This document shows, piece by piece, positions 32,702 through 33,276 of a stretch of 33,276 nucleotides of DNA. Both the position numbers and the translations under genes were made by a program. Origin of the DNA: Rhodanobacteraceae bacterium (GTDB taxonomy: Bacteria; Pseudomonadota; Gammaproteobacteria; Xanthomonadales; Rhodanobacteraceae). Under the pieces are notes generated by a model. It was not told the DNA's origin. It was given only the letters and a program-made list of their open reading frames with translations, and did no database searches. The stretch covers positions 1 to 33,276 of the forward strand of contig JAEUPP010000046.1 of NCBI GenBank assembly GCA_016790075.1. The letters are read 5' to 3'. Positions within the stretch are counted from its first letter, which is position 1. Every line of letters begins with the position of its first letter.

Positions 32702-33136
32702 GCGCCACCAATCGCGGCTTTACCGCCCACACCCAGGCCGACGAGGTCTGGCTGGTGCATATGAACGGCCGCGTCTACGACCAGAACCTGGGCCGTTTCC
32801 TCAGTGTCGATCCCATTGTCCAGGACGGTGGAAGCCAGGCCTTGAATCCCTACAGCTATATCCAGAACAACCCGCTGAGCGGTAGTGATCCGAGTGGCTA
32901 TGCCGCCGCCAAAGACGAATGCGCAGGCACCAAGTCCGGTGGTTGCAGTTCACCCGATGCTGTCGTCAAAGCGACCAGAGCTGGGACATTGACTGGCAGC
33001 CATATCAAAGGCGCATCCGGCGGATCCAGCCTCGAAATCTCACTGGTCAATCCCACCCAGGGCGGTATGGCCGAGCTCTCGGTCGCGATGGCGGGGATGA
33101 ATAGTGGGTATGTGGTGCAGGCCAGTGTGATTGAGA
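32702..33136 (+). pseudogene. Orphan RHS core end and linker, start-less toxin-tip cassette
   Basis: In the frame of 32704 it encodes ATNRGFTAHTQADEVWLVHM, NGRVYDQNLGRFLSVDPI, NPYSYIQNNPLSGSDPSGY and the linker down to VVQASVIE, parallel to the main RHS protein. There is no in-frame ATG with a ribosome site upstream, and the frame is closed by a TAA at 32674-32676. Orphan tips of this kind act as silent donors that can replace the tip of the full gene by recombination in the core. Here the toxin part is missing: the sequence is cut at GAGA|GTAAGCG by an IS66 element. The open frame runs on into the IS to a TAG at 33178-33180, adding 13 IS-derived residues. Confidence 0.88.
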
Positions 33137-33276
33137 GTAAGCGATCCAAAACCTACATCTACTCAACCGGCCGTCGCTAGCCCGATGCTTGAATCGTGCA
33201 AGGCACTGGGAGAGAGAGGTGATGGAGCAGGAACTGACGCAAGCGCAGCGGGTGTGGCATGAGCACTTGCAGCGGA
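33137..33276 (+). mobile_element. Left end of an IS66-family insertion sequence (runs off the window)
   Basis: The terminus GTAAGCGATCC has the GTAA start known for IS66-family inverted repeats. The boundary is set by comparison: the orphan RHS copy matches the intact gene up to GTGATTGAGA and diverges exactly at GTAAGCG. A tnpA-like gene starts 85 bp inside, as expected for the family. The right end and the 8-bp target duplication (left flank GATTGAGA) lie outside the window. Confidence 0.78.
33222..33276 (+). CDS. IS66-family TnpA-like protein, 5' part only
   Basis: The ATG at 33222 is preceded by GAGAGAGGTG. The 18 visible residues, MEQELTQAQRVWHEHLQR, match the start of IS66-family accessory TnpA proteins (ELTxxQxxWxEHLxAC...), which carry a helix-turn-helix and are required for transposition with TnpB and TnpC. 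The rest is outside the window, so integrity is unknown. Distance from the IS end (85 bp) supports the call. Confidence 0.7.
   Translation, partial: MEQELTQAQRVWHEHLQR

Noticed and set aside
33137-33180. The last 13 codons of the orphan RHS frame as a genuine short toxin tip
   Set aside because: They begin exactly at the IS66 terminus GTAAGCG and are read from the insertion element, not from a toxin domain.
1-33276. CRISPR array, tRNA or rRNA genes
   Set aside because: No regularly spaced short repeats and no cloverleaf or rRNA-like sequence were seen on reading through the window.

Overview
The window looks like a chromosomal segment of a GC-rich gammaproteobacterium of the Lysobacterales (Xanthomonadales), perhaps Rhodanobacteraceae. 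The TonB-dependent receptor of the Xanthomonas/Caulobacter carbohydrate type, the assortment of pectin genes, the REP-like palindromes and an IFRNGF-type motif all fit; the genus cannot be fixed from the sequence alone.

Region 1 (about 0.7-16.8 kb) is a pectin / rhamnogalacturonan utilisation locus. Exported enzymes are a family-1 pectate lyase (9691-11040), a pectin methylesterase (11342-12445) and a rhamnogalacturonan acetylesterase fused to a cupin (731-1903). Uptake uses a TonB-dependent outer-membrane receptor (12557-15415) and a three-component TRAP transporter (5841-8696). Cytoplasmic steps are KduI (2672-3520), KduD (1906-2664) and KdgK (15798-16814), which convert unsaturated uronates through 2-keto-3-deoxygluconate to KDPG; no KDPG aldolase is visible. 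A LacI-type regulator (4714-5772) and a FAH-superfamily hydratase-like protein (8693-9523) are embedded. An identical 11-mer, ACCGGTGTCAT, lies upstream of kduI, between the TRAP operon and the pectate lyase, and twice upstream of the receptor, and is a good candidate for the operator of the local LacI protein.

Region 2 (about 16.8-24.5 kb) is an accessory island. It opens with a 76-bp inverted-repeat element, an IS91-type transposase relic and a decapitated gene. It continues as a run of short, unrelated plus-strand genes: a secreted protein, a truncated isochorismatase, DUF2695, a zinc-ribbon membrane protein, two GFA proteins, a VOC protein, DUF3224, small membrane proteins and a TonB-C-like secreted protein. 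Two intergenic hairpins resemble degenerate integron attC sites, so this may be an old gene-cassette array without integrase; that is an inference.

Region 3 (24.8-33.3 kb) is a polymorphic-toxin locus. A 2479-residue SpvB/FG-GAP/RHS protein ends in a variable tip with an HExxH zincin motif, followed at once by a small AT-rich membrane-anchored protein that is the likely immunity partner. Downstream is a second, start-less copy of the RHS core end (an orphan tip), cut exactly at GTAAGCG by the left end of an IS66-family element whose tnpA begins at 33222 and runs off the window. A 28-bp relic of the same kind of IS end marks the other side of the orphan copy.

The left edge (1-705) holds a decayed IS1634-type transposase fused in frame to the tail of a membrane protein.
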